Shown one piece after another: positions 21,412-32,071 of a stretch of DNA of 64,000 bases. The notes beneath the pieces were generated by a model. The model searched no databases and had not been told where the DNA came from. It worked only from the letters and a program-made list of their open reading frames with translations. Numbering within the stretch: the stretch's first letter is position 1; every line of letters starts with the position of its first letter. Made by a program: the position numbers and the translations under genes. Source of the stretch: Chaetoderma sp. LZ-2023a (Eukaryota > Mollusca > Caudofoveata > Chaetodermatida > Chaetodermatidae); assembly GCA_034401795.1 (NCBI GenBank), contig CM067366.1, positions 68,346,014-68,410,013 on the forward strand, in the 5' to 3' direction.

Positions 21412-24273
21412 CTGTGCTATGATGTGTGCAGTGAGAAGCCATTTTGTTCTAGCGGATTCTTTGTGCGTTATATTGATCAATCCACCCTGTGTCTTCCCAG
21501 CTCTTATTAGACTCTGTTCAATTGTCATATCAGACCAGGTACCACTCCAATACAGTTTAGCATTCCTGCGTACAGCAAAGTGCCCTTCATGCATGGGACC
21601 ATCCAGACAAGTACATAGATCATCAGAATCTTGGAGGTAAAGGCGACAACACTTTGTGTAATTGTTGTGCCCTGCAGCAGCAAAGAATGGCAACATTAGT
21701 TGTGTCGCCTTTAAATGAAAGAGCCAATTACCAGTATGCTCAGCCCTGATGAACAATCGTACAATGGCGACAAATTCCATGAACAACGACCACAATTTAC
21801 CAGTTCTTGATTTCTCTACGTTTTCCTTCAAATTAGAAACTTGCTTACATAGGTCTTGCAAATGGTCATTGTCACAAACATCGTCTGCTGAAATATCATG
21901 TGACATAATAGCATCGTATAAATTGCGCAGCTCTGACCACATATCATCCATTGACATATGTGTTTGACTTTCACAACATGTTTCTGTTTCGGTTGTTTGC
22001 TCATCCGAAGCGTCATCGCTATCAGGATCAACATCACTTTCTTCATCTTGCAGCTCTGCAAATTCAGATTCACCATATGTACTGCTGGGTGTGTTGTCTG
22101 CAGCACTGCCTTGTAGAGAAATTATATCAACATCGGGTTGAATTAACAAAAGATGCAATGCGGCATCTGTAATGAGGCATGCTCTTAATGTCTTTGTGTA
22201 AGCTTTTCCCTCCATTATCCTAGGTAGGGAATTCCTAGCATACACAGTTGCCCATAAATCATCGATGCTACTCCCCTCCATGATCTTACAGCCCGCTCCA
22301 AGAAAGGACATTAGTTGGTGGAAGCCACCCAGCCGTATATACATGTTCCTAAACTGTGGATGAGTGTCTTGCTTAATTTTGTAGCTTTTTAAGTACAATG
22401 GCTGGTCAAATGTTCTGGTTGCGCAACACAGTCCTGCCTTTAGGGATTGGGACTGCACATACATCATGGTACTATATACAGCTTCATTTGTTCCTGGATT
22501 CAAAGGTACCATGCGGTTGTAAACTACTGCCGTGCAGTGGAAATTGTTGCATGTCGTTATTTCAGACATGAACCGCTGCCAGTTTGGTGGCTGACTTGTG
22601 AGACGGCTAGAGTACAACCACAATGTGTCTAATTGACCGTGCATAGCAATAGGTAAGCTGATGGGGTTAATGGTCTTTATCCTTACATCTGCCATTAGGA
22701 ATTTATTAGAAGACGTGTAGGGTAGCATGAAGCTCCCAAAATCACCAGCTTCTTTGATCTCATCAGCAGTTATAGTTTTACGACATATTGCCCCAACTGG
22801 GTTAGCCCTGCTTTCGGTTGATGCCATTGTTTTACACGAAATGATCCCCATCACATGCGTTGTATCATGACCAGAAATCATGTCCTCGTTGTAATCAAAA
22901 TTGTCAGCTACCCATTGACAGAACCCCTCTCCATCCTTCTTCTCCACGAGCCCAGGACACAGGTCTTCAACGGATGTGCTTCCAACTGCAGATCTCTGAA
23001 ATGCAATTACCTGGTCATAGGAAGCACTGAGTCCCAGGGATGAGAGCATATCTATGATAACACGGGAGTGGGTAGACTGGTGGATGAACAAACCAATGGA
23101 CAGAAGCAGTGGTGATACAAATGATTGCTTTCCAACAGCTTGCATGATAACATGACATACAGATACCATCTTAAGTTTATTTTTCAACTTGGCAGATTCA
23201 CTACGAGGTTCAGAATAGATACATGAAATAAGATGTTTCAATGCATCTGGCACCTCGATTTCAAGCTTTTCAAGGTCTAAACTGGACAGTTCTGGATACA
23301 CATCTGATGGTTGATCAATATCTTTAATTGTTTGATTAATCATAGATCCCACCAGTCTAACAAGTCGCATAGTTTCATCACTCTCGTTACTGGTTGATGC
23401 TGCATATGATTCGTGTATGATAGAAGATGCCCTATCAGTCAATGTGACCACGCTTGTCTTGCCTTCAACCTGGGATATTGTCACATCTGTCCCAAATCGG
23501 CCGAGCAGATGACGCTGGACGTGCTTTATGCTATATGCGGGTACACCATTTGGCAAGTAGGTGGTCAATTGCGTACGAAGGTCGTGTAAAGTGAACTGGT
23601 GCTGTTGCTGTTCTGGTGCTGTTAGCCAATTGCATAGATGGTTAAAGCCCACATCATTCATTTCATCAAAGTTCCGGGCATTACTTCCAGAAGCACCACA
23701 CGAACTGATGTTTCTACAAGAGATGAATTCTTGCATACATTGACGATGATATTTGGCTTTAACAGCACATAGGTCACCTGCAAAAAGTATTCTTGCTTTA
23801 ACATCATTCGCTAACGAATCGTGCCTTTTGCCACACGCGTTTAACAAGGTTCCCTGGACTACACTGAGTTTACCCTTACTAACATATTCAATATTGCTTA
23901 TGTGAGAATGCCGTTCAGGGTGACGGCGGACAGCATCAAAGTCGAGCTCTTCAGCACATATCAAACAATGAGTATGGTAATCATAATGATTAGATTCGGA
24001 GCGCAGTGTAGGGGTAGATGGTCGAACTCCTTCATCGTTTCTGTTTTGCTGTTGCACTTTTGCAATATTTCTAGGCAACGTGTAATTTTTGTAGCATTTA
24101 TCGTGTACATAATGTTCGTTCGACGGAGATAGTTTCAAATCAATACCATCTCCACGAAGCTTTGAAGCGTCAAGCAGCGTTGAAAGCCCTTTATGACTAA
24201 GTTTTCTAGAACTGCTGCTATCATGGGAAACATTACATACAACACATGTTTTTTCTTGCGTAGGGTCAGACAT
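21409..24273 (-). CDS. Large N-terminal part of the element protein: two CX2C/HX2C modules and a conserved unknown core
   Basis: 954 codons from an ATG at 24273, uninterrupted. Residues 10-60 form a CX2C...HX2C module (C10, C13, H57, C60). A second module follows (C103, C106, H176, C179). Both look zinc-binding. Residues ~453-475 contain VADNFDYNEDMISGHDTTHVMG and residues ~645-660 LGGFHQLMSFLGAG. I recall both patterns (ADN.DHN.....G..TFHGMG; RLGGFH..MS.LG) from many uncharacterised cnidarian, mollusc and arthropod proteins that also carry the MSGCDTTS signature. Residues ~730-765 are an acidic, low-complexity linker. The frame stops at a TAA (21411-21409), after which homologous-looking sequence resumes in the same frame. 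Whether the core is a diverged RNase H-like transposase (D in ADN, H/D in LGGFH) is an open guess. No introns, unlike the host MTMR gene. Confidence 0.75.
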   Translation of the reverse strand: MSDPTQEKTCVVCNVSHDSSSSRKLSHKGLSTLLDASKLRGDGIDLKLSPSNEHYVHDKCYKNYTLPRNIAKVQQQNRNDEGVRPSTPTLRSESNHYDYHTHCLICAEELDFDAVRRHPERHSHISNIEYVSKGKLSVVQGTLLNACGKRHDSLANDVKARILFAGDLCAVKAKYHRQCMQEFISCRNISSCGASGSNARNFDEMNDVGFNHLCNWLTAPEQQQHQFTLHDLRTQLTTYLPNGVPAYSIKHVQRHLLGRFGTDVTISQVEGKTSVVTLTDRASSIIHESYAASTSNESDETMRLVRLVGSMINQTIKDIDQPSDVYPELSSLDLEKLEIEVPDALKHLISCIYSEPRSESAKLKNKLKMVSVCHVIMQAVGKQSFVSPLLLSIGLFIHQSTHSRVIIDMLSSLGLSASYDQVIAFQRSAVGSTSVEDLCPGLVEKKDGEGFCQWVADNFDYNEDMISGHDTTHVMGIISCKTMASTESRANPVGAICRKTITADEIKEAGDFGSFMLPYTSSNKFLMADVRIKTINPISLPIAMHGQLDTLWLYSSRLTSQPPNWQRFMSEITTCNNFHCTAVVYNRMVPLNPGTNEAVYSTMMYVQSQSLKAGLCCATRTFDQPLYLKSYKIKQDTHPQFRNMYIRLGGFHQLMSFLGAGCKIMEGSSIDDLWATVYARNSLPRIMEGKAYTKTLRACLITDAALHLLLIQPDVDIISLQGSAADNTPSSTYGESEFAELQDEESDVDPDSDDASDEQTTETETCCESQTHMSMDDMWSELRNLYDAIMSHDISADDVCDNDHLQDLCKQVSNLKENVEKSRTGKLWSLFMEFVAIVRLFIRAEHTGNWLFHLKATQLMLPFFAAAGHNNYTKCCRLYLQDSDDLCTCLDGPMHEGHFAVRRNAKLYWSGTWSDMTIEQSLIRAGKTQGGLINITHKESARTKWLLTAHIIAQ

Positions 24274-24772
24274 AATTGTACTAAACCATTAATTAGCATT
24301 AACAATGTGATTTTGACTCTATATATTTATCATTTTATAATTGAATCGACTTAACTTACTTCAAGTAACATTTTCTAAATTTACCCCGGACTATATATTA
24401 TTGTAATAGTAAGAATAATAGCGTTAGGAATATTTATATCATTGACTGCATAGTTGCGATCAACATGCTGTCCATATGTGTAACTCTCTCCGTCAGATCT
24501 TTAAAAAAACTGGCCATACATTGATGTACCATGTTCTGGAATTCACACTCATGTATCAAATCATATATGGTTGTTATAGACAGGTTTTACTGATTAATTT
24601 TAATTTACATCAGTATGTCTTACAGGTTATTTGACTGGGATCTGTTGTCATATACACAATTGACAATAGCAATTGTCAGTAGGTCTAATTTTATAAAATT
24701 CTCAACAGATTACCTATTTATGCTAAATATTTTTCACATTTCGTTCCCTAACTTCAAAGGGTTAAAAATCAG

Positions 24773-24908
24773 GTTTCCCCAAGTGTGAATTTGTGAGAAT
24801 TTCTTGTGTGGACTCTGGACAGTCATAAAAAGTGTTTGGAACACAAAATCGTCTGTTATACAAAATGTCCGGGTTAGCCTATATTTCTGTTGATTTCTAC
24901 TGGACTAA
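24773..24908. repeat. Right terminal inverted repeat
   Basis: Reverse complement of the left repeat: inner tttccccaagtgtgaa (24774-24789), core at 24851-24874 and outer atttctactg (24893-24902). Just outside, gtccgggttagcctata is echoed by gtcgggacaaatctggctata, a subterminal repetition absent on the left. Confidence 0.8.
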
Positions 24909-25044
24909 ATGGTCGGGACAAATCTGGCTATATGGAAGATTATCTAGTGTCTGAATTACTATGTTGCATTTTCTTAGCTTAACTCACAGTCTGATAGTCA
25001 GGAAATCAAAGCAATTCGCATGATTGTTCTGCAGTAGTCTCACG

Positions 25045-25232
25045 GATTAAGATCCATTTGCTGGGAAAGAAGACTTTTTAAAAATTTACCACGAATAACT
25101 GGCTCGATAACCGAGTCATTCATTCCAATGGTAATATTTCAAAAATAGTCTTCATTTGGCCTGCAAATAGACATTCAATAAGCAAATATTTTATATTTTC
25201 TCAACAAAATTTGAACATTAAACGGTTAAAGG
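25045..25232. repeat. Family A copy
   Basis: Arms taccacgaataactggctcg / cattcattccaatggtaa; ends attaaacggttaa. Confidence 0.6.
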
Positions 25233-25576
25233 TGCAGTGATACTGATCTATTCATGAGAAATGGGGCTGCCTTAGTAATACCCCCATGAAGCCATGATAG
25301 ATGCTGCTTTTAGACTGTTTCCCAGAACAGCTCATTATCGTTTACAAATCTTGCTAATAAACCAAGAAGCACCAATAATTAGTGTCTTATCTCATGGGAA
25401 GCATAAATGGCTTCTTGAAATTATGTAACATATCGTCTTAATGACATTAACACACATCATATGCTGCCTATTATTATATGCATGATATCATTTATATATG
25501 CTCCAGTTAAAATTCTGCTGAGCTTTATGAAACTATTTTGCCTGTGAGTGATGCAAAAGGCAAGAGAGAGGGCATG

Positions 25577-25790
25577 AGTGAGTGAGTTAGTGAGTGAGTT
25601 AGTGAGTGAGTGAGTGAGTGAGTGAGTGAGTGAGTGAGTGAGTGAGTGAGTGAGTGAGTGAGTGAGTGAGTGAGTGAGTGAGTGAGTGAGTGAGTGAGTG
25701 AGTGAGTGAGTGAGTGAGTGAGTGAGTGAGTGTGTGTGTGTGACTGAGTGAGTGAGTGAGGGAATTCATGAGGGAGGGTGAGTGAGCGAG
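25577..25790. repeat. (GTGA)n microsatellite
   Basis: About 40 near-perfect GTGA units with a short gtgtgtgtg interruption, followed by a GA/GGGA-rich tail to about 25890. Confidence 0.97.
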
Positions 25791-25894
25791 CGAGCGAGGG
25801 CATGTGAGTGAGTGAGTGAGAGGGAGGGAGGGATTGATGGATGTAGTGAGGGATGGAAGGAGGGGAGGGAGAGAGAGCGAGAGAAAAAAACAAA

Positions 25895-26660
25895 GGCAGT
25901 TATCATTTTCAATCAAATTGGTTTCCTAATATTTAGCAGTTTCCATGTTTCTCTCTCTATTTCTTGATGCCATTTTAGTGAAAATGTATGATAAATGGGT
26001 TAAATCTTATAAATGGCATATATAGTTGGAAATCCTCATATCATGGTGTACTATGGCTATGATGTAAGTGTCATTCCACTAGGTGACTACAAGACCATTT
26101 TAACCCAAAGTTTGATATCAATCCGTCAAGAAAAAACAAAAACATGCAACCATTGTTGATGACACAGAGACAGACCAGAAGAGTGGTAATCTTGTTTACT
26201 GTTCATCATCTGAGCTAAAACAGACAGATTCTGAAATTTACATTAGCAATGATGCAGATTGCGTCTCTGCATTACATAAAACATTTTCATTGTTAAATAA
26301 TAAGGAAATAAAAAACTGCACCAAATGATTTGGCGTGTCCAATGATGAAGAGCAATGGCTATGAAATGAGTTATGCATCTATTCCGTTCAGAAGATGAGA
26401 TGATAATGTGCACATAGAACTTTCTGGTCAACCAGTTAAAGAAGCGTGAAGCATGATTGCAACGGCAACCATCTAAGTTTTTGACCTTCAAGAACTGTGA
26501 AAAATGATCAAATGAGTAGAATCCTCAAGAGAGTCATCAATTGTTATTTCTAGTATTCCCAAAAATGGAACAAATTACCCATGATTCCTTATGAACTCTC
26601 TTGAGGACAATACTGAAATACTTTCTAAAATGAAACCTTTCCCAAGAGATTTTTCCAAAA
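25895..26660. other. No gene; short inverted repeat
   Basis: At about 26521-26608 the pair tcctcaagagagt / actctcttgagga forms 13-bp inverted ends around ~60 bp, resembling a very small non-autonomous element. Confidence 0.45.
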
Positions 26661-26665
26661 CCTTA

Positions 26666-26832
26666 ACCATTTAACCCTATACTGGTCACACCGGCCAAAA
26701 CCGGCCGCTGAAGTAGTCACATGGAATGGATAGTTGCAGGGCAAGAGAAGAGTATTTTTGAAAATTTACCACTTGAATGACTAGCTCAGTAACGGAGCCA
26801 GTCATTCCAATGCTAACTTTTCATTAAAGGGT
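26666..26832. repeat. Family A copy, internally shortened
   Basis: Begins taaccatttaaccctatac with ccggccaaaaccggcc, and ends cattaaagggttaa directly after the first arm pair. Confidence 0.65.
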
Positions 26833-26934
26833 TAACAGTCAAGTCAGCCAAGATAGTAAGAGTGAAAGCACATTATGCCATTTCACTCTATATCACACTC
26901 ATGATGTTTCTGATACAATCTAAATAGATAGATA

Positions 26935-27010
26935 GAATTATTATATCTATTTTGAAAACAATTTGACTGAATATTTAGCAGCAACATTCGGTGAAATTGG
27001 CTTTTCAATA
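26935..27010. repeat. Central-hairpin relic
   Basis: ttttgaaaacaatttgactgaat and gtgaaattggcttttcaata pair imperfectly around a gcagcaac loop. Confidence 0.4.
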
Positions 27011-27274
27011 CAATAATTCACGATGGAATATATACTTTGCTTGTTCGTAACATTGTTTCTGAGAATGGCACATAAAAATCATTAATGACTAACCAATAAT
27101 GAACTTCAGTCAGCATAATGGAATTAGTGTCCTTTATTCACTTCCATAATTTGCGTATCTTTAAATATAGAATTATAACTCTTCATTTCAAATTCAGTTA
27201 ATCAGGTGGAAATATGTTCTACCTACGAACAGCCATGAATATCATGTCTATTGTCTGAATTGAGTTAAACAAAT

Positions 27275-27700
27275 AGATGGGTGGGCGGCTGGGTGGGTGG
27301 GTTGGTGGATGGATGGATGGATGGATGGATGGGTGGGTGGGTGGCTGGGTGGGTGGCTGGGTCGGTTCGTGGGTGGGTCAGTGGGTGGATGAATAGGCAC
27401 GTGGACAATTGGATGGTTAATGGTTTGAATTGGATGGATGGATGGATGGATGGATGCGTGGATGGATTGATGGATGGATAAGTGGGTTGGTGGATGGATG
27501 AATGGATGGATGGGTGGGTGGGTGGGTAGGTAGGTAGGTGGGTGGATGGATTGGATGTATGGATGGATGGATGGATGGATGGATGGGTGGGTGGTGGATT
27601 GGATGGCATGGCATGGCATGGCATGGCATGGCATGGCATGGCATGGCATGGCATGGCATGGCATGGCATGGCATGGCATGGCATGGCATGGGATGGGATG
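27275..27700. repeat. (GGAT/GGTG)n minisatellite followed by (ATGGC)n
   Basis: Irregular GGAT and GGTG tetranucleotides run to about 27600, then about 18 perfect ATGGC pentanucleotides (27604-27690). Confidence 0.97.
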
Positions 27701-27954
27701 GATACTGTATATACAAGAGGTAATATAGAAGCGAATATTCACACACAATTAGTACCAGAACCTAAAATTAAGTTTATTGCTATGGGAACCATGAGACTAC
27801 AGTCACACAAACATACCAGTCATATGAGATCTAGATTTGTGGGCGTCCATATGGACAAACGTGATGGAATGATTGATGCATAGGAGGATCGTGAAGGATG
27901 CATACTAGATTATGCCTGCAAGCTATTACGGGAATACACAAAAATTACATATAT

Positions 27955-28165
27955 TCTCAGTAGCCGCCGGGCAAAATGACTGCCAGAGAAATTGGTCGAT
28001 CGGCTTAGTTTGAACACACTTGGAACTCTATGCCCTATGAATATTCCTGCTGAATATAATTGAAATCAGCCCAGTGATTTTTTAGAAGTTGTTTAAGGAA
28101 AAAGTTGCCGGACGCCGGACGGACAGTCACCATGGCATTACCTCACTTTAGGCCAGGTGAGCTAA
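27955..28165 (+). repeat. Family D 3' portion
   Basis: Shows 'gtcgatcggcttagtttgaac', 'tataattgaaat', 'agttgccggacgccggacgg' and a terminal 'ggccaggtgagctaataaa', the tail of this repeat. Confidence 0.7.
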
Positions 28166-28361
28166 TAAAGATAGCATGTACAGCACTACAGACTTTCCAA
28201 AACAAAATCTATATTTTTTTCACAATTACATGAAAGACCCGTTTGTAGGCTGACTTCATAGCATCCTGACACACTGCAGTATTGGAAACGCCTGAAGTAA
28301 AATTTGAACCCTTACAGCCCAGAAACAATATGCTTATAAGGTAGGACAATTACCCTGTTAA

Positions 28362-28435
28362 CCATTTTGAAACCACTGTGACTAGGAGCTGTTGCTGCCC
28401 ACAGGTTCCAGTCAAATTAGTTCTAAAATATACTT
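28362..28435. repeat. Central-hairpin relic
   Basis: ttttgaaaccactgtgactagg / ccagtcaaattagttctaaa around a gctgttgctgc loop. Confidence 0.5.
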
Positions 28436-28811
28436 CACATTTCCTGCATGGTCCTCTTAAAACTGACACATGGAATTTCAAGGATTGCTGTCAGCGCCAA
28501 AGATTTGCATAAACAACTTCAATATTACTGACGCCCACATCTTGGGAGCAATCAATAGGCACTTTAGCAGTTGCTTCAAGATTGAAAGGTTTAAACAGCG
28601 TCTGAAAGCGTAGTCACATCTGAACAACTTTGCTCCGACAGGAAACATTGAGATTCCTCAATTACACTCTCTTTTATCCGATAACTGGAGTAGATTTTGG
28701 AAACAATTACACTCTATGACAGCAACACTATTTCCAAAATGAATAACACCGGCTTTAACAATTCACATTTTCCCATCAGTGTGTAGGTGTCAAAGGGTGC
28801 TTCAACCACAT

Positions 28812-29050
28812 TATTAACACTTTTACACTCACATCAGCCAAACGAGCCTTCTGCAGTTGTCTCGAGAAATGTTAATTTGCAAACCACGAGGACTATTTTT
28901 GAAAATTTACCACCGAAATGACTGGCTCCATATCCGAGACAGTCATTCCAGTGGTAAATTTTCAAAAATAGTCTTCTCTTCGTCTGCAAATAAACATTTT
29001 CTATGAGAAAATTGAAATTTTCTTCAAAAGATTTGAGTGTTAAAGGGTTA
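28812..29050. repeat. Family A, nearly full length
   Basis: Starts attaacacttttacactca and ends gagtgttaaagggttaa; the arms around 28880-28990 are almost perfect. Confidence 0.8.
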
Positions 29051-29099
29051 ACTGTCTAATGGGCAAGTCAGCCAAAAACACACATTGCATTGGGTTTTT

Positions 29100-29420
29100 A
29101 GAAATGGTCATTTGCATGCCCATTGAAAATATGGACATGATTTTGCAATTGCCTAAATCCGTCCATCCCTCAGTCCATCCGGCTATCTCCTCCGAAACTG
29201 ATCGATGGAATTCAATCAATTTTTTAGGTGAGTTAGCCATATGGTTGGGGATTCCAAGATAAAATTTACATTAGGCCCAGCTCCTTCCCCGTATGTTTAC
29301 ATTACCACCAGGGTGACGGTGTGCGAGGAACAGACCAGCAGAATTCAACCCAATTTGGTATAGGAATTTCTCGTATGATTGCAGATTATGAGGCGATGTT
29401 TACATTAGATATCCCTCCAC
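29100..29420. repeat. Family F repeat (two adjacent units)
   Basis: Contains 'ctccgaaactgatcgatggaattcaat...ggtgagttagcc' and, about 110 bp later, a related 'cagaattcaacccaatttgg'. Both resemble segments at 31640-31720 and 32695-32830. Confidence 0.45.
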
Positions 29421-29524
29421 CCGCCACCCTTACCTCTGCGTTGGGTTGGGTTGGATGGGGTGGGGGAAGGGGTGGCGGTGGGGCAGTGATTTGCGATGAT
29501 GTGCCATCGACTGTGCATTCTTGT

Positions 29525-29655
29525 TTAAATCTTACCACTGGAATAACTGGCTTGATCACTGAGCCAGTCATTTCATTGGTAAATTCTCTGACAAATGGGC
29601 ATTCACTACGCAAAGAATTAAATGTTCTTGACGAAATCTTGATCCAGCAAAGGTT
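29525..29655. repeat. Short family A copy
   Basis: ccactggaataactggcttg / gccagtcatttcattggtaa arms; ends cagcaaaggttaa. Confidence 0.55.
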
Positions 29656-29883
29656 AATAAGTACTTACAAATTTAAAGATTTTTTACATACACACTTTAG
29701 AGAACAATCTAAAGGTGTTAGTAAACAAAGCGGGCTATCTGGCTATCTGGAATCAAGGGCTGATCACTTTGTATTCCATTGTTTGGCCTCTACTGCATAA
29801 GGAATATTTACAACCTATGGACAAATTGATGCAAATTTCTACATCAAAATCTAGGATCTAGCACCAGATCATTCCCAGTATTC

Positions 29884-31165
29884 TATACCTACTTAGTCAG
29901 AAAGATTAATACCTACTTAGTCAGAAAGATTAATACCCACTTAGTCAGAAAGATTAATACCTACTTAGTCAGAAAGATTAATACCTACTTAGTCAGAAAG
30001 ATTAATACCTACTTAGTCAGAAAGATTAATACCTACTTAGTCAGAAAGATTAATACCTACATAGTCAGAAAGATTAATACCTACTTAGTCAGAAAGATTA
30101 ATACCTACTTAGTCAGAAAGATTAATACCTACTTAGTCAGAAAGATTAATACCTACTTAGTCAGAAAGATTAATACCTACTTAGTCAGAAAGATTAATAC
30201 CTACTTAGTCAGAAAGATTAATACCTACTTAGTCAGAAAGATTAATACCTACTTAGTCAGAAAGATTAATACCTACTTAGTCAGAAAGATTAATACCTAC
30301 TTAGTCAGAAAGATTAATACCTACTTAGTCAGAAAGATTAATACCTACTTAGTCAGAAAGATTAATACCTACTTAGTCAGAAAGATTAATACCTACTTAG
30401 TCAGAAAGATTAATACCTACTTAGTCAGAAAGATTAATACCTACTTAGTCAGAAAGATTAATACCTACTTAGTCAGAAAGATTAATACCTACTTAGTCAG
30501 AAAGATTAATACCTACTTAGTCAGAAAGATTAATACCTGCTTAGTCAGAAAGATTAATACCTGCTTAGTCAGAAAGATTAATACCTGCTTAGTCAGAAAG
30601 ATTAATACCTGCTTAGTCAGAAAGATTAATACCTGCTTAGTCAGAAAGATTAATACCTGCTTAGTCAGAAAGATTAATACCTGCTTAGTCAGAAAGATTA
30701 ATACCTACTTAGTCAGAAAGATTAATACCTACTTAGTCAGAAAGATTAATACCTACTTAGTCAGAAAGATTAATACCTACTTAGTCAGAAAGATTAATAC
30801 CTACTTAGTCAGAAAGATTAATACCTACTTAGTCAGAAAGATTAATACCTACTTAGTCAGAAAGATTAATACCTACTCAGTCAGAAAGATTAATACCTAC
30901 TCAGTCAGAAAGATTAATACCTACTTAGTCAGAAAGATTAATACCTACTCAGTCAGAAAGATTAATACCTACTTAGTCAGAAAGATTAATACCTACTTAG
31001 TCAGAAAGATTAATACCTACTTAGTCAGAAAGATTAATACCTACTTAGTCAGAAAGATTAATACCTACTTAGTCAGAAAGATTAATACCTACTTAGTCAG
31101 AAAGATTAATACCTACTTAGTCAGAAAGATTAATACCTACTTAGTCAGAAAGATTAATACCTACA
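29884..31165. repeat. 24-bp satellite array, about 53 copies
   Basis: The unit is tacctacttagtcagaaaga followed by ttaa (24 bp), repeated without spacers. Seven consecutive units (about 30537-30684) carry ctgc in place of ctac, three near 30875-30950 carry ctcag, and single variants occur near 29938 and 30060. Because 24 is a multiple of three, one of six frames stays open (an 8-residue TYLVRKIN repeat). It has no ATG and I do not treat it as coding. Confidence 0.98.
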
Positions 31166-31377
31166 TAGCCCAGTTAATGTTTTAATGGTCAATCCTCTGT
31201 AAGCTACTTGACAAATGTTCATTTACCAGACAAAAGAAGACGTTTTTAAATTTACCACTGCTCGATATTTGAACCAGTCATGGTAGTGATAAAAGTTCTT
31301 AAATTGCCTTGATTATCTTGGTTTGCAGGTTGCCATGGACACTAGTCAAACAAAAAATTTGTAAACAGTTTTTCCCA

Positions 31378-31913
31378 TTAACCTAACACTCATAATAGCC
31401 AAAAAAAAGAAGCAAAAACGGCTTCTGCAGTGGTCTTGAGAAATGTCCATTTGCAGACCAAAAGAAGACTATTTTTGAAAATTTACCACTGGAATGGCTG
31501 GCTCGATAACCGAGCCAGTCATTCCAGTGGTAAATTGTCACCAATAGTCTTCTCTTGGTCTGCAAATGGACATTTTATGGGAAAATCTAATTTTTTAAAA
31601 CAAATTCAATTGTTATGCCACTTTAATGGCTGAATTTGGTCTAGAAATCTAAATATTTACTGATTAAATAGGTGAATTACCTATATGATTGCGGACTCAA
31701 AGAAGTCCTTTAATTAGTAAATATTTAGCAGGCCAAGCGAAGACTATTTTTGAAAATGTACTACTGGAATCACTGGCTCGGTTATCGAGCCAGTAATTCC
31801 AGTGGTATATGTTGTAAATTTTCACAAATAATCTTCTCTTAGCCTGCAAATGGACATTTCTCTAGACCACTGCAGAAGCCGCTTTTTGCTGGATTGAGCG
31901 TGAGAGGGTTAGC
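31378..31913. repeat. Two family A copies
   Basis: 31378-31625 has a near-perfect hairpin (ggctggctcgataaccgagcc tip). 31720-31913 ends in gagggttagc and contains an extra atgttgtaaatt insertion in one arm. Family F sequence lies between them. Confidence 0.75.
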
Positions 31914-32071
31914 TGAGACGTTCGCTTGCACAAAATATACATGAATACCAACGATATTGATTTGTGAAGATAGATTGAAGTAAATAATAAAGCAAATACT
32001 ACAAAAATCATTAAAAATATTTGTTTGAACATTGCTAAGTTTATGCCATATACAATAAATACAATGAGCCT

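Larger units (their letters stand above)
19361..24908 (-). mobile_element. TIR-flanked element carrying a FEN1-like/CXC gene
   Basis: A ~5.5-kb unit is bounded by diverged inverted repeats (left 19361-19487, right 24773-24908) and filled almost completely by one intronless minus-strand coding region. The inverted repeats share a perfect 24-bp core (19385-19408 and 24851-24874). They also share a second similar block at matching distance (19451-19485 and 24774-24810) and an outer cagtagaaat box. This architecture is that of a DNA transposon, but I do not recognise the coding region as a standard DDE transposase. It sits inside the large MTMR intron in the sense direction. The outer limits are approximate, and no target-site duplication could be fixed. 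The element is decayed: one in-frame stop, one frameshift, and roughly a quarter of TIR positions differing outside the core. An alternative is two unrelated inverted repeats flanking a host-derived gene, which the conserved spacing makes less likely. Confidence 0.65.

Noticed and set aside
19551-24321. Direct repeat ttttgactcta flanking the large gene as a target duplication
   Set aside because: The two copies lie inside the inverted repeats and are only 11 bp long; probably chance.
25525-25893. Long frames translating as SLTH and similar repeats
   Set aside because: They are reading frames through the (GTGA)n microsatellite.
27248-27748. Long frames translating as MPCHA and IHPS repeats
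   Set aside because: They come from the (GGAT)n and (ATGGC)n tracts.
29321-29800. 159-codon open frame
   Set aside because: It runs through family F, a G-rich stretch and a family A copy; no domain.
29884-31165. CRISPR-like repeat array
   Set aside because: The 24-bp units are contiguous with no unique spacers, in animal intron DNA; it is a satellite.
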